Positions 1 through 7,997 of a stretch of 64,000 nucleotides of DNA are shown here, piece after piece. The stretch comes from Algoriphagus aquimarinus. Its GTDB lineage: Bacteria > Bacteroidota > Bacteroidia > Cytophagales > Cyclobacteriaceae. The stretch is taken from the NCBI RefSeq assembly GCF_007997215.1, contig NZ_VORW01000001.1, positions 310,001 through 374,000 on the forward strand, read 5' to 3'. Within the stretch, counting starts at the first letter, position 1. Every line of letters starts with the position of its first letter. A model generated the notes under the pieces. The model saw only the letters and a program-made list of their open reading frames with translations. It was not told the DNA's origin and did no database searches. Position numbers and translations under genes: made by a program.

Positions 1-857
1 ATTCTCGGCCCAATTTTGAAAACTACATCCGAAATACCGATGTCCTTTTCCAAATTACTGCTTAGCATCAAGGCTTTCAAACCAGGCCTTGGCGTATTAT
101 TAAGTCGATCAAGTCCGTAATAGGCAAGAATCCTGTTTTCACCTGTAATAGGAACAATATCTGCGGCGATACTCACTGCCACCAAATCCAAATAAGCATC
201 CAACAGAGAACTGTCCATTCCGCGTTTGATTGCAATCGCCTGAATCAGCTTGAAGCCAACTCCTGCCCCACTCAATTCTTTGTATGGATAATTGCAGTCA
301 CTACGCTTGGAGTCCAATACGGCTATGGCAGCAGGAAGCTCATCTCCGGGAGTATGGTGATCACAAATAATAAAATCAACACCTAACTCCGTGGCCAAAG
401 CCACTTTTTCTATCGCCTTAATCCCACAATCCAACGCGATAATCAATTTGATATCATTTTCAGCTGCGAATCTTACTCCTTTTTCAGAAATACCGTAGCC
501 CTCTTTGTAGCGATCGGGAATATAGAAAACTACATCTGGATAGAAGGTTTTTAGAAAACCGTACATCAGCGCTACAGCAGTCGTGCCATCTACATCATAG
601 TCTCCATAGACCATAATCTTTTCGTCGCTGGCTATCGCAGCTTGAATTCTATCTACAGCCTCAGTCATATCCTTCATCAGAAAAGGATCGTGAAGGGAGG
701 TAAGGGAAGGACGGAAGTAACTCTTCGCCTGCTCAAAACTCTCCACCCCTCGATTAATCAGCATGTTGGCCAATGTCAAATTGACATTGATCTCTTTGCT
801 CAGCTGATCTATTGCTGGTTGTGAGGTTTTAGGCTTTTGTTTCCAGAGGTACTCCAT
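1..857 (-). CDS. recJ: Single-stranded-DNA-specific exonuclease RecJ (3' end cut by the window)
   Basis: Translating the minus strand from the ATG at 857 gives the N-terminal 285 residues of a RecJ-type DHH exonuclease; the C-terminal half lies outside the window. DHH-family motifs appear in order: DYDVDGTTA (motif I), ALDCGIKA (motif II), CDHHTPG (the DHH motif) and LSGAGVGFKLIQ (motif IV). RecJ degrades single-stranded DNA 5' to 3' in recombination and mismatch or base-excision repair. A short AT-rich spacer separates its start from the small membrane gene upstream. Family assignment is secure; the C-terminal OB-fold cannot be checked here. Confidence 0.95.
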   Translation of the reverse strand, partial: MEYLWKQKPKTSQPAIDQLSKEINVNLTLANMLINRGVESFEQAKSYFRPSLTSLHDPFLMKDMTEAVDRIQAAIASDEKIMVYGDYDVDGTTAVALMYGFLKTFYPDVVFYIPDRYKEGYGISEKGVRFAAENDIKLIIALDCGIKAIEKVALATELGVDFIICDHHTPGDELPAAIAVLDSKRSDCNYPYKELSGAGVGFKLIQAIAIKRGMDSSLLDAYLDLVAVSIAADIVPITGENRILAYYGLDRLNNTPRPGLKALMLSSNLEKDIGISDVVFKIGPR

Positions 858-961
858 GAAGCTAATTTAGTAAACTAAGTTTCTTGTGATTTTATTAATT
901 AAAAGTATTGGTTCTATAATCGACTATAGAAGCCAAAAAGTTTACTTGAAGGCAAAAAAAG

Positions 962-1150
962 CTAGCCTTTTGTCTTTCTATATTTTCCCCAAAAATAAAC
1001 CGGGAAAATAAGCGCTTTGAGCTTCCAATCATTTTTCTCAAACAAAGTCAAACTGGAATCCTCATGCACAGCACGATACATTTTTCCTGCAAACAGACAA
1101 TGTCCAATCAGCAATACGAAAACGATGGCATAAATAATCAGTTCAGTCAT
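962..1150 (-). CDS. Small single-pass membrane protein, unknown function
   Basis: 62 residues. A hydrophobic segment covers about residues 4-22 (ELIIYAIVFVLLIGHCLFAG), followed by a polar stretch and a basic aromatic tail (FWGKYRKTKG). Sequence character and position (same strand, between prmA and recJ) fit a real small gene. I do not recognise a family with a known function. The plus-strand reading frames that overlap the 1151-1340 gap upstream look like noise. Confidence 0.6.
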   Translation of the reverse strand: MTELIIYAIVFVLLIGHCLFAGKMYRAVHEDSSLTLFEKNDWKLKALIFPVYFWGKYRKTKG

Positions 1151-1340
1151 GAAGGTTATATGTTGCAGTCATAAAGTTTGTCAGGCACTGGTGTTTCTTG
1201 ACACTTCCTACTCCTATTTACGATTTTCGAATTTCGATATACGGCGACAAAGCAGAGTTGAACCCTGTGAGCAATCAGAACCATTCCACTTACAAATCCT
1301 ACCACTTACTTTTTTTACTTCCGTCATCGGTCTTCAGACT

Positions 1341-2171
1341 TCAAGCCTTTTTCTGTAAAATTAAAGCTGCCCAATTATCCTTGCTTTGTTGAGAAATCAA
1401 TTCTAATCCCAACGGCTTAGCACAGTTAGTCAAATCTTCAATGTCTTCTGTGTAGAATCCACTGATCAAAAGAAAACCATTATCCTTGAGCAAATCAGTG
1501 TAAATGTTCATCTCATCCAAGAGTACATTTTTATTGATATTGGCCAAGACGATATCAAATTCACCTTGTGGATTCACTTCTCGTATCGTGCCTAAGTCCA
1601 TTCGGGTAGTCAATCCGTTCAGATCAAAGTTCTCGTTGCCATTGTCCACACACCAATCATCGATATCGAATGCTTCGACCTGGCTAGCTCCGAGTAAGTG
1701 CGCCATGATGGCAAGAATTCCAGTTCCAGAACCCACATCTAATACTCTTTTACCTTGGTGATCGATTTCGCCCTGATGGCGAAGCATCTGGAAAGTAGTC
1801 GCATGATGCCCCGTGCCAAATGACATTTTGGGATTGATCACAATCTCATGCTTAAACTCGGGTTGTGAGGAGTGAAAAGATGCTCGAACATAGACTAGAT
1901 CATCCACAGCAATGGGGTCGTAATTTTTCTCCCACTCTTCGTTCCAGTTGACCTTAGGCATGATGCCTTCTTCCAACGTGATGTAGGCATCCACTTTATA
2001 TTGAGCTATCACTTCATCGAAAGCCACTCGATCGAAATCTGATTCCAGCGTATAAGCATCGATTCCCTCCTCAGTTTCGAGGAAGGAATCAAAGCCTATC
2101 ATGGATAGTTCAGCTATAAGGATTTCCCGGAATTGTTCCAGGCACTTGATTTTAAACTCCAGGTAATCCAT
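1341..2171 (-). CDS. prmA: Ribosomal protein L11 methyltransferase PrmA
   Basis: 276 residues, the usual PrmA length. An N-terminal substrate-recognition region (about 1-100) precedes a class I SAM-dependent methyltransferase domain. Visible motifs are NPKMSFGTGHHATT before the domain, the SAM-binding glycine loop VLDVGSGTGILA near residue 145 and the NINKNVL catalytic-loop motif near 211. It trimethylates ribosomal protein L11 in the cytoplasm. It starts 6 nt after the tpiA stop on the same strand, so the two are probably co-transcribed (tpiA-prmA). Confidence 0.95.
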   Translation of the reverse strand: MDYLEFKIKCLEQFREILIAELSMIGFDSFLETEEGIDAYTLESDFDRVAFDEVIAQYKVDAYITLEEGIMPKVNWNEEWEKNYDPIAVDDLVYVRASFHSSQPEFKHEIVINPKMSFGTGHHATTFQMLRHQGEIDHQGKRVLDVGSGTGILAIMAHLLGASQVEAFDIDDWCVDNGNENFDLNGLTTRMDLGTIREVNPQGEFDIVLANINKNVLLDEMNIYTDLLKDNGFLLISGFYTEDIEDLTNCAKPLGLELISQQSKDNWAALILQKKA

Positions 2172-2177
2172 TTTATA

Positions 2178-2939
2178 TTAGAATGATTTGATAATGTCTA
2201 CGAAATCACGAGACTTCAAAGATGCTCCACCGATTAATCCTCCGTCTACGTCAGGCTTTGCGAAAAGCTCCTGTGCATTTTTTGGGTTACAGCTACCACC
2301 ATAAAGGATAGAAGTGTTTTCTGCGATGTCTTTTCCATATTTAGAAGCCACATGTCTTCTCAAGGCAGCATGCATGTCCTGCGCTTCCTCGGAGCTTGCA
2401 GTCTTACCTGTTCCAATTGCCCAGATCGGTTCATAAGCAATCACGATCTTAGAGAAATCCTCAGGACTCAAGTCAAAAAGACCTTCAGTCAACTGAAATT
2501 TCACGTTTGGCTCATGCGTGCCTGCAGTTCTGATCTCAAGAGATTCTCCACAGCAGAAGATTGGAGTCAAGCCATTTGCTAGCGCAAGCTTCACTTTTGT
2601 AGCAAGCACTTCATTGTTTTCTTTGAAATATTCACGACGTTCGCTGTGGCCGATGATCACATATTGAACTCCGAAGGAAGCAAGAATCTTAGCAGAAACT
2701 TCTCCTGTAAATGCTCCAGCTTCTTTATCAGAACAGTTTTGAGCTCCGATAAACACACCTTTTGCTTCTCCGATCAGTTTTTTAACTGGGAAAATATGAG
2801 GAAAAGGAGGATTAAGCACAGCGATAGCATCGCCAGAATGCTCGTCCTTCATCATATTCAATATTTCGGAAGTAAGAGTCTGACCTTCTTCGAAAGTCAT
2901 GTTCATTTTCCAGTTGCCGGCTACGATTTTCTTACGCAT
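2178..2939 (-). CDS. tpiA: Triosephosphate isomerase
   Basis: 253 residues, a full-length TIM barrel. Catalytic residues are present: Lys in GNWKMN (residues 8-13), His in IIGHSERR (near 95-102) and Glu in AYEPIWAIGTG (near 170). The phosphate-binding ending GGSCNPKNA...GGLIGGASL is also present. It interconverts dihydroxyacetone phosphate and glyceraldehyde 3-phosphate in glycolysis and gluconeogenesis. It is divergent from recX across a 72-nt promoter region and probably heads an operon with prmA. Confidence 0.97.
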   Translation of the reverse strand: MRKKIVAGNWKMNMTFEEGQTLTSEILNMMKDEHSGDAIAVLNPPFPHIFPVKKLIGEAKGVFIGAQNCSDKEAGAFTGEVSAKILASFGVQYVIIGHSERREYFKENNEVLATKVKLALANGLTPIFCCGESLEIRTAGTHEPNVKFQLTEGLFDLSPEDFSKIVIAYEPIWAIGTGKTASSEEAQDMHAALRRHVASKYGKDIAENTSILYGGSCNPKNAQELFAKPDVDGGLIGGASLKSRDFVDIIKSF

Positions 2940-3011
2940 AATGTGTTTTGAAAATTTAATAAGGTTTGATAAAAAAGAAACTAGGGATATTTTGGTCTAA
3001 AATTACGGAAA

Positions 3012-3524
3012 ATGTCCAGTTGGGGAAAATATAAGCCAAATGAGTCAGGAAAAAACTCCTGGTCACAAGAAGAAGCTTTTGAAAAGCTTACCACCTTCTG
3101 TGCCTATCAGGAACGCTGTCCATGGGAAATCAGACGAAAACTCTACGATAAAGGCATATCTGATGAACCTGCAGAGCGATTGATAGCAGAATTGATCGCC
3201 GCAGAATTTGTAAACGAAGAGCGCTATGCAAGAGCCTTTGCCAGAGGAAAATTCAGACTAAAAAAATGGGGAAGAAACCGTATCCGGATGGAGCTGAAAA
3301 TGCGGGAAGTTTCTGAAGAACTCATCCGAAAAGGCCTTTCTGAAATTGACCCTGAGGAGTATTACGATACACTTTTAACTCAAGCAGAAAAGAAGTGGGA
3401 GAATACTCACGAATCTGACACCTACAAAAAGAAGTTCAAAGTCACCCAATACCTGATGAACAAGGGCTTTGAGATGGATCTGATCAAAGATGCGATTGAG
3501 AGTTTGATTAGTGATCAGTCGTAG
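3012..3524 (+). CDS. recX: Regulatory protein RecX
   Basis: 170 residues, mostly helical, with RecX-type three-helix repeats. The sequence around residues 28-75 (ERCPWEIRRKL, then FVNEERYARAFARGKFRLKKWG) is characteristic of the family. RecX modulates RecA filament growth. It is not next to recA here; a stand-alone recX is common in Bacteroidota. It is followed by a 330-bp intergenic region with palindromes. Confidence 0.9.
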   Translation: MSSWGKYKPNESGKNSWSQEEAFEKLTTFCAYQERCPWEIRRKLYDKGISDEPAERLIAELIAAEFVNEERYARAFARGKFRLKKWGRNRIRMELKMREVSEELIRKGLSEIDPEEYYDTLLTQAEKKWENTHESDTYKKKFKVTQYLMNKGFEMDLIKDAIESLISDQS

Positions 3525-3556
3525 TAATCAAACACAATCATCAACCATTGGTGCAA

Positions 3557-3570
3557 TCCCGATATCGGGA
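3557..3570. repeat. Perfect 14-bp palindrome, REP-like
   Basis: TCCCGATATCGGGA is its own reverse complement. A related unit, TCCCGAA-5 nt-TTCGGGA, occurs at 45341-45359. In both places the right arm is followed by similar sequence (TCAGACTTGTG here; on the other strand at 45.3 kb CAGGCTATGTG), which suggests members of one dispersed family. Function unknown. Confidence 0.5.
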
Positions 3571-3646
3571 TCAGACTTGTGCCTATTGAAATGCAGTCAT
3601 CAGACTGCCTACTTATATCTAACCTGATAGAAGTATGAAGACTTCA

Positions 3647-3686
3647 TTATGTTAGGTCCAAGTCACGAAACTTGAACCTAACATAA
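3647..3686. terminator. Strong hairpin downstream of recX, probable terminator or processing structure
   Basis: Two 17-nt arms (3647-3663 and 3670-3686) pair with a single G-T wobble around a 6-nt loop; the left arm begins TTATGTTAGGT. There is no clear U-run after it, so intrinsic termination is uncertain. It lies about 120 nt past the recX stop, in a 330-bp region with no gene. Confidence 0.5.
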
Positions 3687-3786
3687 CACTTACACCAAAG
3701 GTATTCTGCGACCGCGACTGATCTTTGCGACTGAAAACTCAATACTAATATCATCCCAATGTTAAGTTTTGGATTACTATATGTTT

Positions 3787-3842
3787 TAATGTTACCAAAT
3801 TGTTAACTTTACGTAACACTGACCGTAACATTAGTAACATTA
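3787..3842 (+). promoter_or_regulatory. GTAACATTA repeat cluster upstream of the secreted transglutaminase-like gene
   Basis: A perfect tandem copy of GTAACATTA (3825-3833 and 3834-3842) sits just before the start codon at 3855. The inverted form TAATGTTAC lies at 3787-3795, with further GTTAAC and GTAAC units between. Such an array looks like binding sites for a regulator of the downstream gene. No protein partner can be named. Confidence 0.4.
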
Positions 3843-3854
3843 GCTTCATCCGAG

Positions 3855-4676
3855 ATGAAAAAAGCATTACTCACATTTATTCTAATCTTTGCATTCGGCT
3901 TCCTAGCCATGGCACAAGAGGCCGTGGGAATGTTGGAAGAGTTAAGCTTTGATAGCAATTCAGAAAAGGCTCTTTGGGAAGCTGGTCAGCAGAATCCATA
4001 TTTACTTTTTAGAGCAGTTCAAGCGGAAAAAGCCCCGTCAGATGAAAAATGGAATGAATTACTCGCTGAATTGGACAAGAAATTTAGTAGGAAAGGCACT
4101 CACCTGACTGTACTCCGCCAGGTTTTCGAAAAGTCACATCAGCAATTATTTAAGACGTATGAGCAACATTCCACCTTTAATGACATGTTGGAGCAAGGCA
4201 AGTTTGACTGTGTTAGCGGGTCTGCTGCCTTAGCATTGCTTTTGGATCGTTACAAATTTGAATACAAAGTAGTAGAGACTGATTATCACGTCTTCATAGT
4301 GGTGAATTATGAAGGAAAGGATATCATTTTGGAAAGCACGCTTCAAATAGGCGGAATGATCACAGCGCCATCAGAAGTCGCTTCATACCTTGAGGGATAT
4401 AAGGCTGATGATTCGGTTAAGCTAAAATCTCTCAATCAAAGATTGGGCGCACCAAAAATAGATTTATCAGATAATGCAATTTTCAGAAAAGTCAACCTGA
4501 CCCAGTTGGCAGGTTTGCAATATTACAATGATGCAATCTCACTTTTTAATGATCAGAGTTTCCAAAGAGCTTCACTGCAATTACATAAAGCACTTAAGCT
4601 TTACAACTCTGAGCGTATCGATGGACTTAAGGAATTAGCAGATAAGCAGGCAAATTTGTTAGCTAGCTCAAAATAA
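3855..4676 (+). CDS. Secreted transglutaminase-like (papain-fold) protein
   Basis: 273 residues with a clear signal peptide (MKKALLTFILIFAFGFLAMA, cut before QEA). After a helical region comes a cysteine at 119 (FDCVSGSAALALL), His145 in TDYHVFIVV and Glu160 in DIILEST. This C-H-D/E order and spacing is that of the transglutaminase-like cysteine-peptidase fold. The C-terminal 60 residues resemble a TPR-like helical pair (YYNDAISLFNDQSFQRAS). Substrate unknown. The gene is monocistronic, with a repeat cluster directly upstream. Confidence 0.6.
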   Translation: MKKALLTFILIFAFGFLAMAQEAVGMLEELSFDSNSEKALWEAGQQNPYLLFRAVQAEKAPSDEKWNELLAELDKKFSRKGTHLTVLRQVFEKSHQQLFKTYEQHSTFNDMLEQGKFDCVSGSAALALLLDRYKFEYKVVETDYHVFIVVNYEGKDIILESTLQIGGMITAPSEVASYLEGYKADDSVKLKSLNQRLGAPKIDLSDNAIFRKVNLTQLAGLQYYNDAISLFNDQSFQRASLQLHKALKLYNSERIDGLKELADKQANLLASSK

Positions 4677-4680
4677 AAAT

Positions 4681-4702
4681 GGCCTCCGTTGTATAGGAGG
4701 CC
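4681..4702. terminator. Hairpin terminator after the transglutaminase-like gene
   Basis: GGCCTCC (4681-4687) pairs with GGAGGCC (4696-4702) around an 8-nt loop, 5 nt after the stop codon. The T-run is better on the minus-strand side, so it may act in both directions. Confidence 0.6.
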
Positions 4703-4779
4703 AAGATCCGTTGGAACAATCACCCCTATTGTCCAATCAGTCTCTCGAAAAATAACCTTATCAAAGTTTCCTAGGTAAT

Positions 4780-4854
4780 TCAGGCCATTAATGCGGCAAA
4801 GAACCCTATAAGCAATGCTTTTCTAATCAAATCAATTATAACATCCTTTGTCAT
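4780..4854 (-). CDS. Possible 24-residue hydrophobic micropeptide
   Basis: ATG at 4854 to TGA at 4780 encodes a peptide with a charged start (MTKDVIIDLIRK) and a hydrophobic end (ALLIGFFAALMA). It lies between slyD and the 4681 hairpin, which has T-rich sequence on the minus side and could terminate such a transcript. No homologue recognised; this could be chance. Confidence 0.25.
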   Translation of the reverse strand: MTKDVIIDLIRKALLIGFFAALMA

Positions 4855-4913
4855 AGGTAGAAATACTTGTTCTCTCAAAAGTATCCTAACTTATCTAAGT
4901 GCGCTATACGACA

Positions 4914-4940
4914 AATGCCCTATTCTGAGAACAGGGCATT
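4914..4940 (-). terminator. Hairpin downstream of the SlyD-like gene
   Basis: AATGCCCT plus TTCT pairs with AGAA plus AGGGCATT, with one mismatch and a single-base loop, 9 nt past the stop at 4949. The T-run is weak on the minus strand, but position and stability fit a terminator. Confidence 0.6.
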
Positions 4941-4948
4941 GTAAATAA

Positions 4949-5464
4949 TTAGTGATGATGATGTCCATCTGGACCGTGCGCATGACCATGTTCGAGCTCT
5001 ACGGGTAGTGCATCTCGTACGGAGATTATTTTACCAGCAAAGGATAAATCGTATCCCGCCAATGGAGGATTAAAATCCATATGAACTCCAGTGTAATCTA
5101 TCTTGGTTATCTCACCACGAATCTGACCACCCTTATTGTCTTGCATAGGAATCACATTTCCGACACGTAAGAGATCCTTATTTACCTTTCCTTTTTCTTT
5201 GAAATTGGCTTTTGGAATAATGGTCTTTTTCTCCTCCATGTAATCTCCATAAGCATCATCAAAACCAAGATCTGCAGTAAATTCATCCCCGGCAGATTTA
5301 CCTAGCAATGCTTCTTCGAATTTCGGAAATACCTCGCCTGCATTAAATAGAAAGTAAAAAGGCTTATCCTCAGGTACAGTCTCATAAGGAACCATTCCTG
5401 TCTCACCATCATCTACCTTCAGGTCGTAGCATACCGCTACCACTTTGTTCTTTTCTACTTTCAT
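4949..5464 (-). CDS. SlyD-like FKBP peptidyl-prolyl isomerase
   Basis: 171 residues. An FKBP fold interrupted by an insert-in-flap region (about 70-125) is followed by the FKBP ending NPPLAGYDLSFAGKI. The tail is histidine-rich (HGHAHGPDGHHHH), as in metal-binding SlyD proteins. SlyD is a cytoplasmic prolyl isomerase/chaperone that can bind nickel or other divalent metals. It starts 20 nt downstream of the Wzi-like gene on the same strand and may be its operon partner. The histidine tail is native-looking, not a cloning tag. Confidence 0.9.
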   Translation of the reverse strand: MKVEKNKVVAVCYDLKVDDGETGMVPYETVPEDKPFYFLFNAGEVFPKFEEALLGKSAGDEFTADLGFDDAYGDYMEEKKTIIPKANFKEKGKVNKDLLRVGNVIPMQDNKGGQIRGEITKIDYTGVHMDFNPPLAGYDLSFAGKIISVRDALPVELEHGHAHGPDGHHHH

Positions 5465-5484
5465 ATCGTTATTTAATCTTTCTT

Positions 5485-7197
5485 CTAGCGGAATATATAA
5501 GCCAAACCTACTTGACCTACGAAATTCTTTCGGTCATATCCTGGAATAAAGTACTGATCTGGGCTGTTCTCCAAGTACCATTTATAATTCAGGGTATTTA
5601 CATATTGTAGTCGTGCATTAACCAAAATACTTCCAATCTTCCAATCTCCGATCAAGGAAGGAACCAGATCCACATATTTGTTTCTCCAATCTTTAGAAGC
5701 CTCGTATCTGTAATAATAGAAGTCATTGTTATAAACAATCCTTTCCATCTGGAAACCAATTCTATTCATTTTATTCACCCAGGCAAATTCCATGAAAATC
5801 ATATTACTAGCTGGGCCATTTCCAACTCCAAGCACCTGTCCATTGTGAGTATATCCATCCCTGACATAATCATGAATGTACCACGTATTTAAAGCTTTGA
5901 TATCATCTCTGATAGTCTGTCCTGTTTGGGTCATTTCTGAACTGATCTGGAAATAATGCCCTGGCTTTTTTAAGCTCATTAAGTGTGAAAATCCAAAAGT
6001 AAATGCTCGCCCAGATTCTGGAGTAATCATAAAGTCACTCAACTTGCGATCATTATCACGCGTGCCATATTCTCCATAGAATTCAAAGTGACCTTCTGGA
6101 CTTAGCCATCTGAAAAACCCGGAACTAAACTGCTGCCTCTTTTCTTGGATAGGATCCACGATATTCTGGGCTTTCTTTCTACCATTGAAAACTGGAAGTA
6201 TATCAGCTAATGATGAAACATCTCTACGGTACATCTGGCTGGTAGATCCGTAGCCAAGAAAAAGGCCCGGGACCCATTTCGGCTGGTAAGTCAAAACTAA
6301 TCCGGACATAAATCGCTTACTATTCTCAGGTTTTGGACTGTAGACGTTATTTTCTTGAATCCTGTAATCAGGCCATGGAGGCAAAAATCCAGAAGATTTC
6401 AAGAATCCACCAATCAGCTGTCCTTCAAAGGATCCAATTCCTGTTTTTACAGGTTTGCGTGTATTTGCTGTAAAGTGAATAAATCCTGGAGCATTATTTC
6501 CAAGTAGCAGTGAGCTCCTTCTTCCAGGCCCCCACCACAGATTTTCGGAAGAAATACCAAGTGAATACTCCTGAAAATTATAGCGTATACTGGACTGGCC
6601 TAAATACGCCCGTGTATATGAATCCTCGCCAAATCGCTCGGGCATATCTATTCGATTCATGTAGTCGTAATAGAAAAGAATCGTAGCCTGATGTTCAATA
6701 GGAAAGCCGTCATAGTCCTGGTTTTGAGCCATCAACAATTCCGGTTGAAACTGTAAACTAAAAGAACCATACTCCAAATATGCTCCAGGGCTAAGTATAG
6801 CCTGTATACCTCGATTTGGAATAAAAGCGCCATCGTTCACTCCAAAAGCATAGGTAGAGTTGTATTGAAACTTTGCAACGGCAGGCATCATCATGAATTT
6901 GCCTTTGTTATCCTTTCCGAAAATCTTATGAATTGTAGTAGCATTCATATCTACTACTGAACTATCTAAATCAAAACCATATTTTATCCCGAAGGCCGAA
7001 ACTGGATAAAGAGGCCGAATCATAAATGAGGAAGCGGAATCTATATCCCCCAAAAGTTGAGCTCTTCGCAGATAATCATCTAAAACTGGTGTACCAACAG
7101 GCACAGTCTGTCCCACCGAATAATTGCTTAATAAAAGAATCAGCAACCATGTCCCAAAAAAGCTAGTTAGAATATTCCTTGTCTTCATTATTCTCAT
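5485..7197 (-). CDS. Outer-membrane beta-barrel of the Wzi capsule-assembly family
   Basis: 570 residues. A signal peptide (about 1-29, MKTRNILTSFFGTWLLILLL...) precedes a barrel rich in alternating aromatic strands. It includes SENLWWGPGRRSSLLLGNNA, typical of Bacteroidota Wzi-family proteins, and ends in YIFR. Wzi anchors capsular polysaccharide at the outer membrane in Gammaproteobacteria; the exact role here is inferred. The start overlaps the upstream lipoprotein stop (ATGA), so translation is probably coupled. A second in-frame ATG three codons later (MKTRN) is equally plausible. wecB is divergent nearby. Confidence 0.85.
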   Translation of the reverse strand: MRIMKTRNILTSFFGTWLLILLLSNYSVGQTVPVGTPVLDDYLRRAQLLGDIDSASSFMIRPLYPVSAFGIKYGFDLDSSVVDMNATTIHKIFGKDNKGKFMMMPAVAKFQYNSTYAFGVNDGAFIPNRGIQAILSPGAYLEYGSFSLQFQPELLMAQNQDYDGFPIEHQATILFYYDYMNRIDMPERFGEDSYTRAYLGQSSIRYNFQEYSLGISSENLWWGPGRRSSLLLGNNAPGFIHFTANTRKPVKTGIGSFEGQLIGGFLKSSGFLPPWPDYRIQENNVYSPKPENSKRFMSGLVLTYQPKWVPGLFLGYGSTSQMYRRDVSSLADILPVFNGRKKAQNIVDPIQEKRQQFSSGFFRWLSPEGHFEFYGEYGTRDNDRKLSDFMITPESGRAFTFGFSHLMSLKKPGHYFQISSEMTQTGQTIRDDIKALNTWYIHDYVRDGYTHNGQVLGVGNGPASNMIFMEFAWVNKMNRIGFQMERIVYNNDFYYYRYEASKDWRNKYVDLVPSLIGDWKIGSILVNARLQYVNTLNYKWYLENSPDQYFIPGYDRKNFVGQVGLAYIFR

Positions 7198-7862
7198 TTC
7201 AAAGTAAGGGCTTCAACAGTTACTTCTGCTAGGGACCAAGATTCGTCACATAAAGGATCTGGTGAGTTTTTGGAGACTAAGTCTGAATTCATATAGATCC
7301 TTGTACTAGTATTACTATGTTCAATTATTTTAGAAATACTATATCTAGTAGTATAATTTGGGAATGCTCCAAAGAGACAAAGACCAGGCATGTTTGTTTG
7401 AATTGCGCCAGATTTAGGTCTATTCTGTTTGAAATAGGTATCTGGATACGATTGATATAGACAATAAGTGGATTCACAAGGCGAATTAGAAAAGGATGTC
7501 CTGAAAACCTCTTCATTATCTACACCAAAGAACCATTGATCTGGACCTCCAAGCCCGTCAGATGGATTTCCATCCCAGCTGTCATGGATGAGAATTTCTA
7601 GTGTTACTTTCAGTAGATTGTGAGAGGGCAATCCAGTAAGATTAACCGCTATTTCTTCATTATGATAATAGCCGACTACCGTATCATTTTGAAAAATAAA
7701 AAGCCTTGCATTTTCAAAACCCTCTAGATTTAAGTCTGAAAAGTTATTGGTATAGACCACTTTTTCTGATTCCAGCGTATCGGTACAAGAGAAAAATGAA
7801 ACTACGGTCGTAAGAAGTAAAAGGGCTTTCACTGCTTTTGGCCACTTATTGCAATCCATCAA
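7194..7862 (-). CDS. Lipoprotein upstream of the Wzi-like barrel, unknown function
   Basis: 222 residues with a lipoprotein signal: hydrophobic segment then SFFSC, so Cys26 is the predicted lipidated residue. The mature part is beta-rich and has six further cysteines or so, which suggests disulfides in the periplasm or on the surface. It overlaps the Wzi-like gene by 4 nt, so the two probably work together at the envelope. No family with a known function recognised. Confidence 0.75.
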   Translation of the reverse strand: MMDCNKWPKAVKALLLLTTVVSFFSCTDTLESEKVVYTNNFSDLNLEGFENARLFIFQNDTVVGYYHNEEIAVNLTGLPSHNLLKVTLEILIHDSWDGNPSDGLGGPDQWFFGVDNEEVFRTSFSNSPCESTYCLYQSYPDTYFKQNRPKSGAIQTNMPGLCLFGAFPNYTTRYSISKIIEHSNTSTRIYMNSDLVSKNSPDPLCDESWSLAEVTVEALTLK

Positions 7863-7968
7863 ATTCAGTTAGTTAAGAAAATATAGCATTGCAAAGAAAC
7901 AAAAAAGGAGCCAAAACAGACTTACCTAAAGAAAGCTTATTTCGGCCGAAATCTCCAAAAGGATTTGT

Positions 7969-7976
7969 TATTTTTG
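7969..7976 (+). promoter_or_regulatory. Candidate -7 box for wecB
   Basis: TATTTTTG matches the Bacteroidota -7 consensus TAnnTTTG and lies 21 nt before the wecB start at 7998. A convincing -33 element is not obvious. Confidence 0.45.
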
Positions 7977-7997
7977 GACTGAAACTAACAACAAGCG

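Noticed and set aside
1149-1392. Two overlapping plus-strand frames of 60-70 codons upstream of the small membrane gene
   Set aside because: They overlap each other in different frames, partly lie antisense to prmA and have no protein-like composition; the spacer is better read as untranslated.
4949-4990. Histidine-rich tail that resembles an affinity tag
   Set aside because: Irregular HGHAHGP...HHHH tails are normal in metal-binding SlyD proteins, and the surrounding DNA is ordinary chromosome.
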